Of a stretch of DNA of 64,000 nt, positions 17,932-27,212 are shown piece by piece. A model generated the notes under the pieces. The model did no database searches. It saw only the letters and a list, made by a program, of their open reading frames with translations, and had not been told where the DNA came from. Positions within the stretch are counted from its first letter, which is position 1. Every line of letters starts with the position of its first letter. The position numbers were made by a program, and so were the translations under genes. The DNA lies in assembly GCA_013322215.1 (NCBI GenBank), contig JAAMEZ010000002.1, forward strand, positions 124,001-188,000, given 5' to 3'. The DNA is from Martinezella rhizogenes (lineage in GTDB: Bacteria > Pseudomonadota > Alphaproteobacteria > Rhizobiales > Rhizobiaceae).

Positions 17932-19701
17932 TTGGCAGGGACGACATCAGGACGAAGCGAAGAAGAGTTCCAGGACCTTTTGAGGAGGCTGGAGCTGGCG
18001 CTGGAGGCGTCTCAAATCGGTGTCTGGCAGCATAATGTCAACGAGCAGGAACTGCTTTGGGACTCGCAGATGCACAAGCTCTACGGGACCGGGCTTCATG
18101 AGCGCAGGGTTTCCTCCGACGTCTGGATGAATGCGCTGCATCCCGAGGATATCGAAGGGGCTATCCACGACTTCGATATCGCGCTGGCCAGGAAGGGTTT
18201 CTACAATTCCCAGTTCCGCATCATCCTGCCGGGAGGCGAGGTACGCCATCTGCGTTCGCGCGCGCATTATTATGAGGATGCCGAAGGGGCGCCTTCCTTC
18301 ATCGGCGCGGAATGGGACGTCACCGCTGACGTCCTGCTCAATCGCGAGTTAACCGGCCAAAAAGCCATCGCTGAAGCCCGCGCCGTTGCATTGGAGCACA
18401 GTCGTGCGCGCATAGAGCATGCCGCCGACCACGATTATCTCACAGGCCTTCCAAATCGCCGCTATTTCGACCGGCGTCTGGCCGAGTTGCACAACGATGC
18501 ATCTGTCGGGACCTTGGCGATCCTCCATATCGATCTCGATGGGTTCAAGGAGATCAACGACAAATGGGGCCATGCGGCTGGTGATGCCACGCTGCAGAGC
18601 GCAGCCGCCCGCATTTCCGGAGCGATAACCGCCAACGACATCGTCGCCCGCATCGGCGGCGACGAGTTTGTGGCCGTGCTGGTCAATATCGGCAGTGTCG
18701 AAAGGCTTCAGGCCATCGCCGACGATATTTTATCGCGATTGCGCCGCGAAGTGCGTTTCGGCAACGAGATGCTGAAGATCGGCGCGTCCATCGGTGTGGC
18801 GATAGGTGAGACGAGCGGCGCAGGCAATCTGTTGGCAGAATCCGATGTCGCCCTTTTTCAAGCCAAGAAACTCGGTCGCAACCGGGTGGAGTTCTTCACG
18901 CCGCAGCTCCAGTCCGATCTGCATGCAGAACGCCGTCTGGCCGACGAGTTGCGATTGGCGCCGGTGCTGCGGCAGATCGAGCCCTTCTATCAGATTCAGG
19001 TGGATGCGCAGAGCCGCCGCATCGTCGGATTGGAGGCGCTGGCACGCTGGCGGCATCCGGGAAGGGGATTGCTGAGCCCCGTGGCCTTCCTCAAGGTCGC
19101 CGATGAATATGGATTTACCGCGGAGATCGATGCGGCCGTGCTGAAGCGCGCACTGGCGGATCGGGCAGCCTGGGTTTCGCAGGGCCTTTCACCGCCGCGT
19201 ATTGCCGTGAATATCTCCGGTCGCCGGCTTGCCGATCCCGACCTGATCGACGGTTTGAAGGCGCTCAGAATACCGCGCCACGCTATCGCCTTCGAGCTGG
19301 TGGAGACCATCTTTCTGGATGAGCCCGATGAGGCCGTGCTTGCCAATATCGCAGGCATCAAGGAGATGGGAATCGATATCGAGATCGACGATTTCGGCTC
19401 TGGTCATGCTTCGCTGATCGGCCTCGTCAAGCTGAAACCGAAGCGGCTGAAGATAGACCGGCAGCTGGTCACCGCCGTAACGGTGTCTGAGGAGCAGCGT
19501 CGTCTTGTCGGCTCCATTATCGAAATCGCACGCACATTGAATGTCGAGGTGGTCGCCGAAGGGGTCGAGACCGAGGATCATGCGCGCGTTCTGGCTGAAG
19601 TCGGCTGCGACGAGCTTCAGGGCTATGCTATCGGCTATCCTTCTTGCGAAAGCGAGACAGCGGCTTTGCTGAAATCAGCCGAGGCATCGAGCCTGAGCTG
19701 A
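17932..19701 (+). CDS. PAS-GGDEF-EAL cyclic di-GMP signalling protein
   Basis: A 589-residue predicted cytoplasmic protein with no membrane segment. A PAS domain (about residues 20-140) precedes a GGDEF domain with an intact RIGGDEFVAVL site near 240 and an EAL domain with LEALARW near 368, NISGR, ELVET, DDFGSG, KIDRQLV and EGVET. All key residues for both cyclase and phosphodiesterase appear present, so it could make or degrade c-di-GMP. The start is TTG at 17932, with GAAGGGGG upstream; no early in-frame ATG exists before about residue 47. It stands alone between unrelated genes. Confidence 0.92.
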   Translation: MAGTTSGRSEEEFQDLLRRLELALEASQIGVWQHNVNEQELLWDSQMHKLYGTGLHERRVSSDVWMNALHPEDIEGAIHDFDIALARKGFYNSQFRIILPGGEVRHLRSRAHYYEDAEGAPSFIGAEWDVTADVLLNRELTGQKAIAEARAVALEHSRARIEHAADHDYLTGLPNRRYFDRRLAELHNDASVGTLAILHIDLDGFKEINDKWGHAAGDATLQSAAARISGAITANDIVARIGGDEFVAVLVNIGSVERLQAIADDILSRLRREVRFGNEMLKIGASIGVAIGETSGAGNLLAESDVALFQAKKLGRNRVEFFTPQLQSDLHAERRLADELRLAPVLRQIEPFYQIQVDAQSRRIVGLEALARWRHPGRGLLSPVAFLKVADEYGFTAEIDAAVLKRALADRAAWVSQGLSPPRIAVNISGRRLADPDLIDGLKALRIPRHAIAFELVETIFLDEPDEAVLANIAGIKEMGIDIEIDDFGSGHASLIGLVKLKPKRLKIDRQLVTAVTVSEEQRRLVGSIIEIARTLNVEVVAEGVETEDHARVLAEVGCDELQGYAIGYPSCESETAALLKSAEASSLS

Positions 19702-19726
19702 TCTTCCGCCAATCTTGTGGCGTATG

Positions 19727-20749
19727 CTACTGAATCTGCAGGGCGAGGATCAGACCATAGCTGATGGCGCCCAGCGTCAACAGCGATAGCGTCGCTGCCG
19801 CGATCACCCGACCGCCGGCATGGGCGACGGAGCGGATGTTGACCGACAGGCCAAGCGCTGCCATGGCGATGACGGTCAAAATGCCGGAAACAGTTTCCAT
19901 CGGTGTCACCAGCGCATCCGGGATCAGCCCGAAGGAGCGTAGCGCCATCAACCCCAGGAAGCCGCAGATGAACCAGGGGACCAGCGAATGGTGGTGGCCG
20001 CTGCGTCCATCCGTTCCTGCCGCCTCTGTCTTGGTGATGATGCCGAGTAGGAAGATGACCGGACCCAGCATCAGGACGCGGACGAGCTTGACGAGCGTGC
20101 CGGTCTGGACAGCGAGCAGGCCGACTGGCGCGGTCGCTGCCAATACTTGCGGTACGGCATAGACTGTCAATCCGGCGAGGGTTCCGTATTGCGGCACACT
20201 CATGCCGAAGTGGAAGTAGAAAAGCGGCAGCAGGAACACGGCGGCGATGCCAAGCACAGCGGTGAAGGCGAGTGCTGCGGCGATCTCCTGCGAGTCGGCC
20301 TCGATAACGGGTGCAACAGCTACGATCGCCGAATTGCCGCATATCGAGTTGCCGCAGGCGATCAGCGTTGCGAGCTTCGGCGGCAGGCCGAGCGCCCGGC
20401 CGATGAGATAGGTGGCGGCGATGGACAGCACGACAAGGATGGCGATGCCGGCGATCAGCCAGACGCCGGCGCCGCGGATTGCCGAAAGGCTGATGGAGGC
20501 GCCGAGAAGGACGATGGCGATTTCCAGAAGAAACTTGGCGCTGAAATCGATGCCCGGCTTCATCGCCGGCTTCAGCGGCTTGATCGTGCAGACGGCGATG
20601 CCGAGCGCGATGGCAAGCACCAGGCTTTCGATCCAACGGCCACCGAGGAGACTGGTTTCAACATGCTCCGCGGCATAGGCCAGAAGGGCCACGGCCGAGG
20701 TGAGTGCAAGGCCGGGAAGGATGGTGTTTGCGCGTTGAGCAAGGGACAT
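19727..20749 (-). CDS. YeiH family putative sulfate/sulfite-type exporter
   Basis: A 340-residue polytopic membrane protein (about ten helices) of the YeiH/UPF0324 family. The signature ACGNSICGNSAIVAVAPVI near residue 135 and the C-terminal GLSVNIRSVAHAGGRVI are characteristic. Family members are annotated as putative sulfate exporters, with little direct biochemistry. It is divergent from a LysR regulator that matches YeiE position and type, a gene pair also seen in enterobacteria, so the regulator probably controls it. Confidence 0.88.
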   Translation of the reverse strand: MSLAQRANTILPGLALTSAVALLAYAAEHVETSLLGGRWIESLVLAIALGIAVCTIKPLKPAMKPGIDFSAKFLLEIAIVLLGASISLSAIRGAGVWLIAGIAILVVLSIAATYLIGRALGLPPKLATLIACGNSICGNSAIVAVAPVIEADSQEIAAALAFTAVLGIAAVFLLPLFYFHFGMSVPQYGTLAGLTVYAVPQVLAATAPVGLLAVQTGTLVKLVRVLMLGPVIFLLGIITKTEAAGTDGRSGHHHSLVPWFICGFLGLMALRSFGLIPDALVTPMETVSGILTVIAMAALGLSVNIRSVAHAGGRVIAAATLSLLTLGAISYGLILALQIQ

Positions 20750-20865
20750 GGCGTGCCGTCATTCGTTTCTTGTAATTTGGTGACGGCTGGAAAGTCTCAT
20801 CTGCCGATGTCGACATCCATCGAATATTATCCTATGTTTTGTTCGATAAATTAGAATGATTTCCC

Positions 20866-21747
20866 ATGACCTTTGAACAACTCGCCATTTTCGTCGCCGT
20901 TGCGGAGCGAGAGCATCTGACCAATGCTGCCGAAGCGATCCATCTGACTCCCTCCGCCGTCAGCTCGGCGATCAAGAACCTCGAAGCTTATTACGGCGTC
21001 GAACTTTTCCATCGCGTCGGGCGGCGCATCGAGCTGACGGAGACGGGCCGGTCCTTTCTCGGTGAAGCCAAGGCGACGCTGGCGCGCGTGCGATCCGCCG
21101 AACTCATGCTCTCGGAATTGGGCGGGCTGCAGCGCGGCCGGCTCAGCCTCTATGCCAGCCAGACAATCGCCAGTTACTGGCTGCCGCCCCTGCTGATGCG
21201 GTTCCATCGCGATTATCCCGGCATCGAGCTGGATCTGACGATCGGCAATACCCGCACCGTCACCGAGGCTGTCATTGATGGTGCGGCCGAACTGGGTTTC
21301 ATTGAGGGTGAAGTGGATGCGCCGGCGCTGTCGATGAAGGTCGTGGCACAGGACGCGCTCGTCATCGTCGTGCCCCCGCTTCACCCCTGGGCAGATGGTC
21401 GGCAGCTGACTGCCGCCGACCTTGCTACCGGCACATCCTGGGTGATGCGAGAGGAGGGTTCTGGCACGCGTTCGGAATTCGAAAATGCGGTCGCGAGGCT
21501 CGGGGCTTTGCCGCGCGATCTTGAGGTGGCGCTTGTCCTCCCCTCGAATGAAGCCGTGCTGTCCGCAGTCTGCACCGGGCAAAGTGCCGCTGCCATTTCC
21601 AGTGCCGCAGCAAGAGCCTATTTGGGGCAGGGGCTGCTGGTTCAGGCAATATTCGATCTACCCGCCCGCAGTTTCCGGCTACTACGGCACAAGGAGCGCC
21701 ATGCGAGCAAGGCCGCCCAGACGCTTGAGGCGATGTGCAAGGGCTGA
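20866..21747 (+). CDS. LysR family regulator (YeiE-like), divergent from yeiH-type gene
   Basis: A 293-residue LysR regulator with HTH residues 1-60 (MTFEQLAIFVAVAEREHLT, then NAAEAIHLTPSAVSSAIKNL) and a CysB/CbbR-like effector domain. It shares a 116-base intergenic region with the YeiH-type transporter. YeiE proteins respond to sulfur oxyanions in enterobacteria; that function here is by analogy only. Confidence 0.88.
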   Translation: MTFEQLAIFVAVAEREHLTNAAEAIHLTPSAVSSAIKNLEAYYGVELFHRVGRRIELTETGRSFLGEAKATLARVRSAELMLSELGGLQRGRLSLYASQTIASYWLPPLLMRFHRDYPGIELDLTIGNTRTVTEAVIDGAAELGFIEGEVDAPALSMKVVAQDALVIVVPPLHPWADGRQLTAADLATGTSWVMREEGSGTRSEFENAVARLGALPRDLEVALVLPSNEAVLSAVCTGQSAAAISSAAARAYLGQGLLVQAIFDLPARSFRLLRHKERHASKAAQTLEAMCKG

Positions 21748-21780
21748 CGCCAGTTTGGTCAATTTATTCCTTAACGCTTT

Positions 21781-21825
21781 GCGGACGGAAAACCGCTGCG
21801 CGCTTTTCCTGAAAATGCTCTATCG
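21781..21825. repeat. RIME-like element, copy 2 (inverted)
   Basis: GCGGACGGAAAACCGCTGCG followed by CGCTTTTCCTGAAAATGCTC is the reverse orientation of the RIME core. It lies between convergent LysR and DeoR genes and reaches into the DeoR coding end: the TAG stop of that gene (21820-21822) lies within the element. Confidence 0.8.
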
Positions 21826-22629
21826 CCGCTCCCCACCTTGCCGGTTGGCGATGACGAGCTCGATCTCGTTGCGTTCCAGCATGGCGCGAATGTCTGATGG
21901 CGGGGCGTCGTCTGTAACCAGCGTGTCGTAGGTTGCGGGTTCGCTGAGGACGATGGGTGCGGTGCGGCCGAACTTGGCGCTGTCGGCGACGACGATGCGG
22001 TTTTCGGCGCGGCTTGCCGCTTCCCGTGAATATTCCGCTTCTTCGAGATCGTGCAGCATGAAGCCCGAGGTCGCGTTGATGGCGCCGACGGAAAGGATGG
22101 CGTGGCGCACGTTGAAGCGACGCAGGAAATTGGCAGCTTCCATACCGAAGGTGCCGCCGTCGTGACCGCGCAGTTCGCCACCCGCAAAGAACACGCGGTT
22201 GCCATTACGGGTCGCAAGCGCATGGGCGACGGCGACGGCATTGGTGACGACGAAAAGGTTCTGATGCTTCTGCAGCGCGACGGCAATGAAGGCGGTGGTC
22301 GAGCCGACGTCGAGGAAGAGCGCATCGCCATCCTCGATCATCGAGGCGACTGTGGCGGCGATCATCCGCTTGGCTTCGGCATTCTCGTTCATCCGCAGAT
22401 GCAGCGGCGGCTCGTTCATGGAATCCTTGATGTGGACTCCGCCATGCACCTTGGTCACCAAGCCGTTGGCTTCCAGGCTGCGGATGTTGCGGCGGATGGT
22501 TTCCTCGGAAACGCCCAGCCGCTCGGCCAGGAACTGGATGCGGCTCGCACCGCCGGCCAGGCGCAATTCTTCCAGTATCTCGCGCTCGCGATGATTGGCG
22601 TGCAGCGGTGGTTGGGATATGCCCGACAT
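21820..22629 (-). CDS. DeoR/GlpR family regulator
   Basis: A 269-residue DeoR-type repressor: N-terminal HTH (REREILEELRLAGGASRIQF, then LGVSEETIRRNIRSLEANG, residues about 15-70) with the VHGGVH wing and a C-terminal sugar-isomerase-like sensor domain (DGDALFLDVGSTTAFIA, VFFAGGELRG). ATG at 22629 with AGGA upstream is preferred to the TTG at 22662. It is divergent from the kinase-like/DMGDH-like operon and likely regulates it; DeoR proteins usually sense phosphorylated metabolites, which fits a kinase in the operon. Confidence 0.9.
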   Translation of the reverse strand: MSGISQPPLHANHREREILEELRLAGGASRIQFLAERLGVSEETIRRNIRSLEANGLVTKVHGGVHIKDSMNEPPLHLRMNENAEAKRMIAATVASMIEDGDALFLDVGSTTAFIAVALQKHQNLFVVTNAVAVAHALATRNGNRVFFAGGELRGHDGGTFGMEAANFLRRFNVRHAILSVGAINATSGFMLHDLEEAEYSREAASRAENRIVVADSAKFGRTAPIVLSEPATYDTLVTDDAPPSDIRAMLERNEIELVIANRQGGERR

Positions 22630-22856
22630 GGTCCCTGATCCTGTTGTGGGTATTGATCCCAAACTTCCGTGGCTCCCGACTGGCTAGTCCTGTTGCCGCC
22701 GGAGGCCATAATCCGCGCAACCTTTGTCCGGTTGCCTCGCGCCTGAGTTTTTAAGACAAATCTCACCTACGGTGAAGCGCAGTCTTTAGGATATCCATAG
22801 CTCATCCAATTGGAGATGGTCGCTCGATTCCAACAAAAAACCAAATATTCGTTTCA

Positions 22857-22895
22857 TTTTGTGGGGTGGTTCTTGACAGCTTTGTTTTTGTGGGG
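22857..22895. promoter_or_regulatory. Direct repeats and -35 element upstream of the kinase/DMGDH operon
   Basis: TTTTGTGGGG occurs twice (22857-22866 and 22886-22895), start to start 29 bases, close to three helical turns. A consensus TTGACA (22873-22878) lies between them; the -10 region is poorly matched. The site is inside the 312-base divergent region after the DeoR gene, which otherwise shows no gene. The repeats are good candidates for DeoR binding. Confidence 0.5.
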
Positions 22896-22941
22896 AACCC
22901 TCCGCATTTAAAGGATGCTCAGCAGCAGGACCGGAGGGGGA

Positions 22942-23820
22942 ATGACTGCGACGGCGGAAGACAGGATACATTCTCTCAACATCTGGCGCGGGCCGATCGA
23001 CATCGAACCGCTCGTGGGCGGCATTACCAATCGCAACTATCTGGTCGGCCATGACGGTCGACGCTTCGTCGTGCGGCTGGGGTCGGACATTCCCGTTCAC
23101 CACATCAGCCGCGCCAACGAGGTGGCGGCGAGCAGGGCTGCGCATGCAGCCGGTCTTTCGCCTGCTGTAATCCATCATGAGCCGGGCATACTGGTGCTCG
23201 ACTATATCGATGCCAAGCCGCTGTCTGCCGAGGATGTAAGTCACCCCTCATTCGTGGCGCGGGTCGTTTCGCTCGTTCGCTCCTGCCATCGCGATGTAGC
23301 GAGGCACTTTCGCGGGCCGGCGGCGATTTTCTGGGTCTTCCATGTAGTCAGGGATTACGCGGCTGTGCTGGAGGCTGGTGGCAGTCGGCATAAGGCGCTT
23401 TTGCCTTCCTTTCTGGAGATTGCCGAACGTCTTGAAGGCGCAGCCGGCCCTTTCGAGATCGCCTTCGGCCACAATGATCTGCTGGCGGCGAATTTCCTCG
23501 ATGACGGCAAGCGGCTGTGGTTGATCGATTGGGATTATGCCGGCTTCAACACGCCGCTTTTCGATCTCGGCGGCCTTGCCTCCAACAATGAATTCTCGGA
23601 AGTGCAGGAAGAGGCGATGCTGGAGGCCTATTTCGAGGCCGGCGTCAGCGAAGATCTGCGCCGGCGCTATCGGGCGATGAAATGCGCTTCGCTTCTGCGC
23701 GAGACGATGTGGAGCATGGTTTCGGAAATCCATTCCGACATCGAATTCGATTATTCTTCCTATACAGCTGAAAATCTGCGGCGGTTTGAGAGCGCCTGGC
23801 AGGGTTTTTGCAATTCTTGA
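22942..23820 (+). CDS. Choline/ethanolamine kinase-like phosphotransferase
   Basis: A 292-residue APH/choline kinase-fold protein. The Brenner motif FGHNDLLAANFL (catalytic Asp about residue 178) and the metal-binding LIDWDYAGFNTPLFDLG are intact, and an N-terminal nucleotide-binding region reads GGITNRNYLV. The kinase would phosphorylate a small alcohol such as choline, ethanolamine or an N-methylated derivative. GGAGGGGGA precedes the ATG at 22942; an upstream ATG at 22915 is less well supported. The flavoprotein gene begins nine bases after its stop, so the two likely act on related N-methyl compounds. Confidence 0.85.
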   Translation: MTATAEDRIHSLNIWRGPIDIEPLVGGITNRNYLVGHDGRRFVVRLGSDIPVHHISRANEVAASRAAHAAGLSPAVIHHEPGILVLDYIDAKPLSAEDVSHPSFVARVVSLVRSCHRDVARHFRGPAAIFWVFHVVRDYAAVLEAGGSRHKALLPSFLEIAERLEGAAGPFEIAFGHNDLLAANFLDDGKRLWLIDWDYAGFNTPLFDLGGLASNNEFSEVQEEAMLEAYFEAGVSEDLRRRYRAMKCASLLRETMWSMVSEIHSDIEFDYSSYTAENLRRFESAWQGFCNS

Positions 23821-23829
23821 GGTGACGTG

Positions 23830-26277
23830 ATGAAGGAACTGCCTGCTACCGCAAAAACCGTCGTCATCGGCGGCGGCATCATCGGCTGCTCGACCGCTTA
23901 TCATCTCGGCAAGCTTGGCTTTACCGATACCGTGCTTCTGGAGCGCAAGAAGCTGACCTCGGGCACGACGTTCCACGCCGCCGGTCTCGTCGGCCAACTG
24001 CGCACCAGCGCCAATATCACGCAGATGCTTGGTTACTCCGTCGATCTCTACAAGAAGCTCGAGGCGGAGACGGGGCTTGCCACCGGCTGGAAGATGAATG
24101 GCGGCCTGCGTCTTGCCTGCAACGAGGAGCGCTGGACAGAGGTGAAGCGGCAGGCGACGACCGCACAATCTTTCGGCCTGCAGATGCATCTGCTGACGCC
24201 CAAGGAGGCTTTCGATCTCTGGCCGCTGATGGATGTCGACGACCTCGTCGGTGCCGCGTTCCTGCCGACCGACGGGCAGGCCAATCCCGCCGATATCACT
24301 CAGGCGCTCGCCAAGGGCGCCCGTATGAGCGGCGTGTCGATCTTCGAGGATACCGAAGTTCTCGATCTGGAGATCGACAAGGGCCGTATTCGCGCCGTCA
24401 TCACCGAGAAAGGCCGTATCGAATGCGAGCGCGTCGTCGTCTGTGCGGGGCAGTGGACGCGGACCTTCGCCGCCCGTTTCGGGGTCAACGTGCCGCTTGT
24501 CTCGGTGGAGCACCAGTATCTCATCACCGAATCCTTCGGTGTGCCCTCCAACCTGCCGACGCTGCGCGATCCGGACCGACTGACCTATTACAAGGAGGAG
24601 GTCGGCGGGCTGGTCATGGGCGGCTACGAGCCTAATCCCATTCCGTGGGCGCTCGATGGCATCCCTAAGGATTTCCATTACACGCTGCTCGACAGCAATT
24701 TCGATCATTTCGAGCAGATCATGGAGCAGGCGCTGGTGCGCGTGCCGGCGCTGCAGACGGCCGGCGTCAAGCAGCTGCTTTGCGGGCCAGAGAGCTTTAC
24801 GCCCGACGGCAATTTCATTCTCGGTGAGGCACCGGAACTGAAGAATTTCTTCGTCGGCGCCGGCTTCAACGCTTTCGGTATCGCCTCTGCCGGCGGTGCC
24901 GGCATGGCGCTTGCCGAGTGGGTTGCCAAGGGCGAGCCGCCTTACGATCTTTGGCCCGTCGATATCAGGCGCTTCGGCCGTCCGCATTTCGACACCGACT
25001 GGGTGCGCACCCGCACGCTGGAGGCCTATGGCAAGCATTACACCATGGCATGGCCCTTCGAAGAGCATTCCAGCGGCCGGCCCTGCCGCAAGTCGCCGCT
25101 TTACGATCGGCTGAAAGCGCAGGGCGCCTGCTTCGGCGAAAAGCTCGGTTGGGAGCGGCCGAACTGGTTTGCCGATCTCTTCGCCGGCGAGGAGCCAAAG
25201 GACGTCTACACTTACGGCCGGCAGAACTGGTTCGATGCCGTCGGACGGGAACATAAAGCCGTTCGTGAGGCGGCTGTTATCTTCGACCAGACCTCCTTTG
25301 CCAAATTCGTGCTGAAGGGCAGGGATGCCGAGGCGGCTATCTCGTGGATCGCCGCTAATGATGTGGCAAAGCCCGTCGGTGCTTTGACCTATACCCAGAT
25401 GTTGAACGACCGGGGCGGCATCGAATGCGATGTCACCGTTGCCCGCATCGCCGAAAACGAATTCTACATCACCACGGGCACGGGCTTTGCCACGCATGAT
25501 TTCGACTGGATCGCCCGCAATATTCCGTCCGAGATGCATGCGGAGCTGGTGGATGTCACCTCCGCCTATTCCGTACTGTCGCTGATGGGGCCGAAGGCGC
25601 GCGTGATCTTGCAGGCCGTGACCTCGGCCGATGTTTCGAATGCGGCATTCCCCTTCGGCAAGGTGAAGACCGTCGGTATCGCCGGTTGCCCGGTGCGGGC
25701 GCTGCGCATCACCTATGTCGGCGAGCTTGGCTATGAGTTGCATGTGCCGGTGGAATATGCCGCGACCGTCTATGACGTGCTGATGGCCGCCGGCCGCGAG
25801 CACGGCCTCGTGAATGCGGGCTATCGCGCCATCGAAAGCTGCCGTCTGGAGAAGGGTTATCGAGCCTGGGGTTCGGATATCGGGCCGGACCATACGCCGG
25901 TCGAGGCCGGGCTTGCCTGGGCGGTAAAGACGAAGAAGGATATCGCCTTCTGCGGCAGGGAGGCGATCGAGCGCCAGCTGGCCTCAGGCGTGAAGAAGAT
26001 GCTCGCCTGCTTCGTGCCCGACGATCCAGAGATCGTGCTTCTCGGTCGGGAGACGATCTATCGCGATGGGCAGCGCGTCGGCTGGCTGTCGAGCGGCGGC
26101 TACGGCTACACGATCGGCAAGGCGATCGGCTATGGTTATGTCCGAGACCCCAACGGCGTCACGGAGGATTTTGTGCTGTCCGGCCGCTATGAGCTCGATG
26201 TCGCGCAGAGCCGCGTGCCGTGCCAGGTGTCGCTGAAGCCGCTTTACGATCCACAGATGGTGCGGATCAAGGGGTGA
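23830..26277 (+). CDS. DMGDH/sarcosine dehydrogenase-like FAD enzyme with GcvT domains
   Basis: An 815-residue two-part enzyme. Residues 1-430 form a DAO-type FAD oxidoreductase with VVIGGGIIGCSTAYHLGKLG at the N-terminus and TSGTTFHAAGL near residue 52, where the His matches the covalent-FAD His of dimethylglycine and sarcosine dehydrogenases. Residues 430-815 are folate-binding GcvT/aminomethyltransferase domains. The family oxidatively demethylates N-methyl amino acids and passes the one-carbon unit to tetrahydrofolate. GTG at 23827 is an alternative start. It is co-transcribed with the kinase-like gene, and a paralogue begins at 63126. Confidence 0.9.
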   Translation: MKELPATAKTVVIGGGIIGCSTAYHLGKLGFTDTVLLERKKLTSGTTFHAAGLVGQLRTSANITQMLGYSVDLYKKLEAETGLATGWKMNGGLRLACNEERWTEVKRQATTAQSFGLQMHLLTPKEAFDLWPLMDVDDLVGAAFLPTDGQANPADITQALAKGARMSGVSIFEDTEVLDLEIDKGRIRAVITEKGRIECERVVVCAGQWTRTFAARFGVNVPLVSVEHQYLITESFGVPSNLPTLRDPDRLTYYKEEVGGLVMGGYEPNPIPWALDGIPKDFHYTLLDSNFDHFEQIMEQALVRVPALQTAGVKQLLCGPESFTPDGNFILGEAPELKNFFVGAGFNAFGIASAGGAGMALAEWVAKGEPPYDLWPVDIRRFGRPHFDTDWVRTRTLEAYGKHYTMAWPFEEHSSGRPCRKSPLYDRLKAQGACFGEKLGWERPNWFADLFAGEEPKDVYTYGRQNWFDAVGREHKAVREAAVIFDQTSFAKFVLKGRDAEAAISWIAANDVAKPVGALTYTQMLNDRGGIECDVTVARIAENEFYITTGTGFATHDFDWIARNIPSEMHAELVDVTSAYSVLSLMGPKARVILQAVTSADVSNAAFPFGKVKTVGIAGCPVRALRITYVGELGYELHVPVEYAATVYDVLMAAGREHGLVNAGYRAIESCRLEKGYRAWGSDIGPDHTPVEAGLAWAVKTKKDIAFCGREAIERQLASGVKKMLACFVPDDPEIVLLGRETIYRDGQRVGWLSSGGYGYTIGKAIGYGYVRDPNGVTEDFVLSGRYELDVAQSRVPCQVSLKPLYDPQMVRIKG

Positions 26278-26305
26278 TTGCGGAAGGTGCGAAGAAGTTG
26301 CTGCT

Positions 26306-26635
26306 TCATTGTTGTTCCGGCGTGTTCCCGCCGTGGAATTTGCCGAAGTGACGTGCGGCAAACAAGGCGAGTGCAAGCGCGCCGAGGCCAATGGCGAGCG
26401 CATCCAATCCGTTGTTCCAATTCAATGAGCCCGGCCGGACGAGAAGCAGGTACGCGACCACGAGATTGGCGAATCCCCACAACACATTGACGGTCGATGA
26501 GGAAAGTCCCACGCCACACGGTTTGGCGAAAGGTGATTGAAACGGTCTGCCGAGAACGCCGCTCACCAGATGCGGAACCGCGTTCATGAGAAAGCCGCCG
26601 CCGCCGAACAGAAGCAGATAGTGGAGCAAATTCAT
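26306..26635 (-). CDS. Small membrane protein of unknown function
   Basis: A 109-residue protein with four hydrophobic stretches: LLHYLLLFGGGGFLMNAVPH, a central segment near VNVLWGFANLVVAYLLLV, and ALAIGLGALALALFAARHF. The Gly/Pro-rich linkers and short tail suggest a small integral inner-membrane protein. ATG at 26635 is preferred because the hydrophobic segment follows directly; ribosome binding is weak. It is convergent with the DMGDH-like gene. I do not recognise the family beyond conserved small membrane proteins. Confidence 0.6.
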   Translation of the reverse strand: MNLLHYLLLFGGGGFLMNAVPHLVSGVLGRPFQSPFAKPCGVGLSSSTVNVLWGFANLVVAYLLLVRPGSLNWNNGLDALAIGLGALALALFAARHFGKFHGGNTPEQQ

Positions 26636-26745
26636 GTTGAAGGTTCCGCTTGGCAAGTTCGTGGGTGATAGTCTTGGTTACGGCGATGTGGAGCTGTCCC
26701 AGACAATATCCGGCAGGAGGTCTTCGTTCGCTTGCAGAAACGGCC

Positions 26746-27066
26746 TTAGGCGGCTGGGCTCTGCGCGACTGGCTCGATCGGCAGATCGGTGCCGGAAACA
26801 TCAGCGCCGGGACCCATGACAACGATGCCTTCACCGGCGATCCGCCCCGCAAGCTGACCGTTGAAAACGAGATTCCCGTCATTGACGACGTTGCGACCGA
26901 TCCGGCCGGAAACGACGGCGTTCCCCCCGGCTTCAATAATCAATCCGCCGAGCAGGCCACCGGATGCAATCAGTTTCCCACCTGGTTTGACATGGGTAAC
27001 TCCGGTGACGGTGTTGCCGACAATCATAATCTTGGTCACAACCAGGTCACCAATATGCTGGCCCAT
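26746..27066 (-). CDS. Small beta-helix (bactofilin-like) protein
   Basis: A 106-residue protein built almost entirely from short V/I-x-G steps (VKPGGKLIASGGLLGGLII, EAGGNAVVSGRIGRNVV, NDGNLVFNGQLAGRI, GEGIVVMGPGADVSG), the pattern of a right-handed beta-helix as in bactofilins and related polymer-forming proteins. No signal peptide or membrane helix is visible. GGGAG lies 8 bases before the ATG, supporting this strand over the overlapping plus-strand frames. It is shorter than typical bactofilins, and the function is unknown. Confidence 0.6.
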   Translation of the reverse strand: MGQHIGDLVVTKIMIVGNTVTGVTHVKPGGKLIASGGLLGGLIIEAGGNAVVSGRIGRNVVNDGNLVFNGQLAGRIAGEGIVVMGPGADVSGTDLPIEPVAQSPAA

Positions 27067-27212
27067 TTCAGCTACTCCCTCGACGTTATCGAACAGATAG
27101 TCAGCGGAGCTTACGGTTTTTCATGGCTCTCGCAATGGGTTTGATTGGCCGTCATCGCAAGTAAGCTTGCCAAATCAAGCGCAGCCTCAGATCGACTCGA
27201 ATGTTTCTGCGC

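Noticed and set aside
23248..25893. 881-residue open frame on the minus strand
   Set aside because: It is antisense to the kinase-like and DMGDH-like genes, which have clear family motifs and ribosome-binding sites. High GC keeps the opposite strand open.
26650..27144. 164-residue plus-strand frame
   Set aside because: It is opposite the beta-helix protein, which has a good ribosome-binding site and regular repeat pattern; the plus frame has none.
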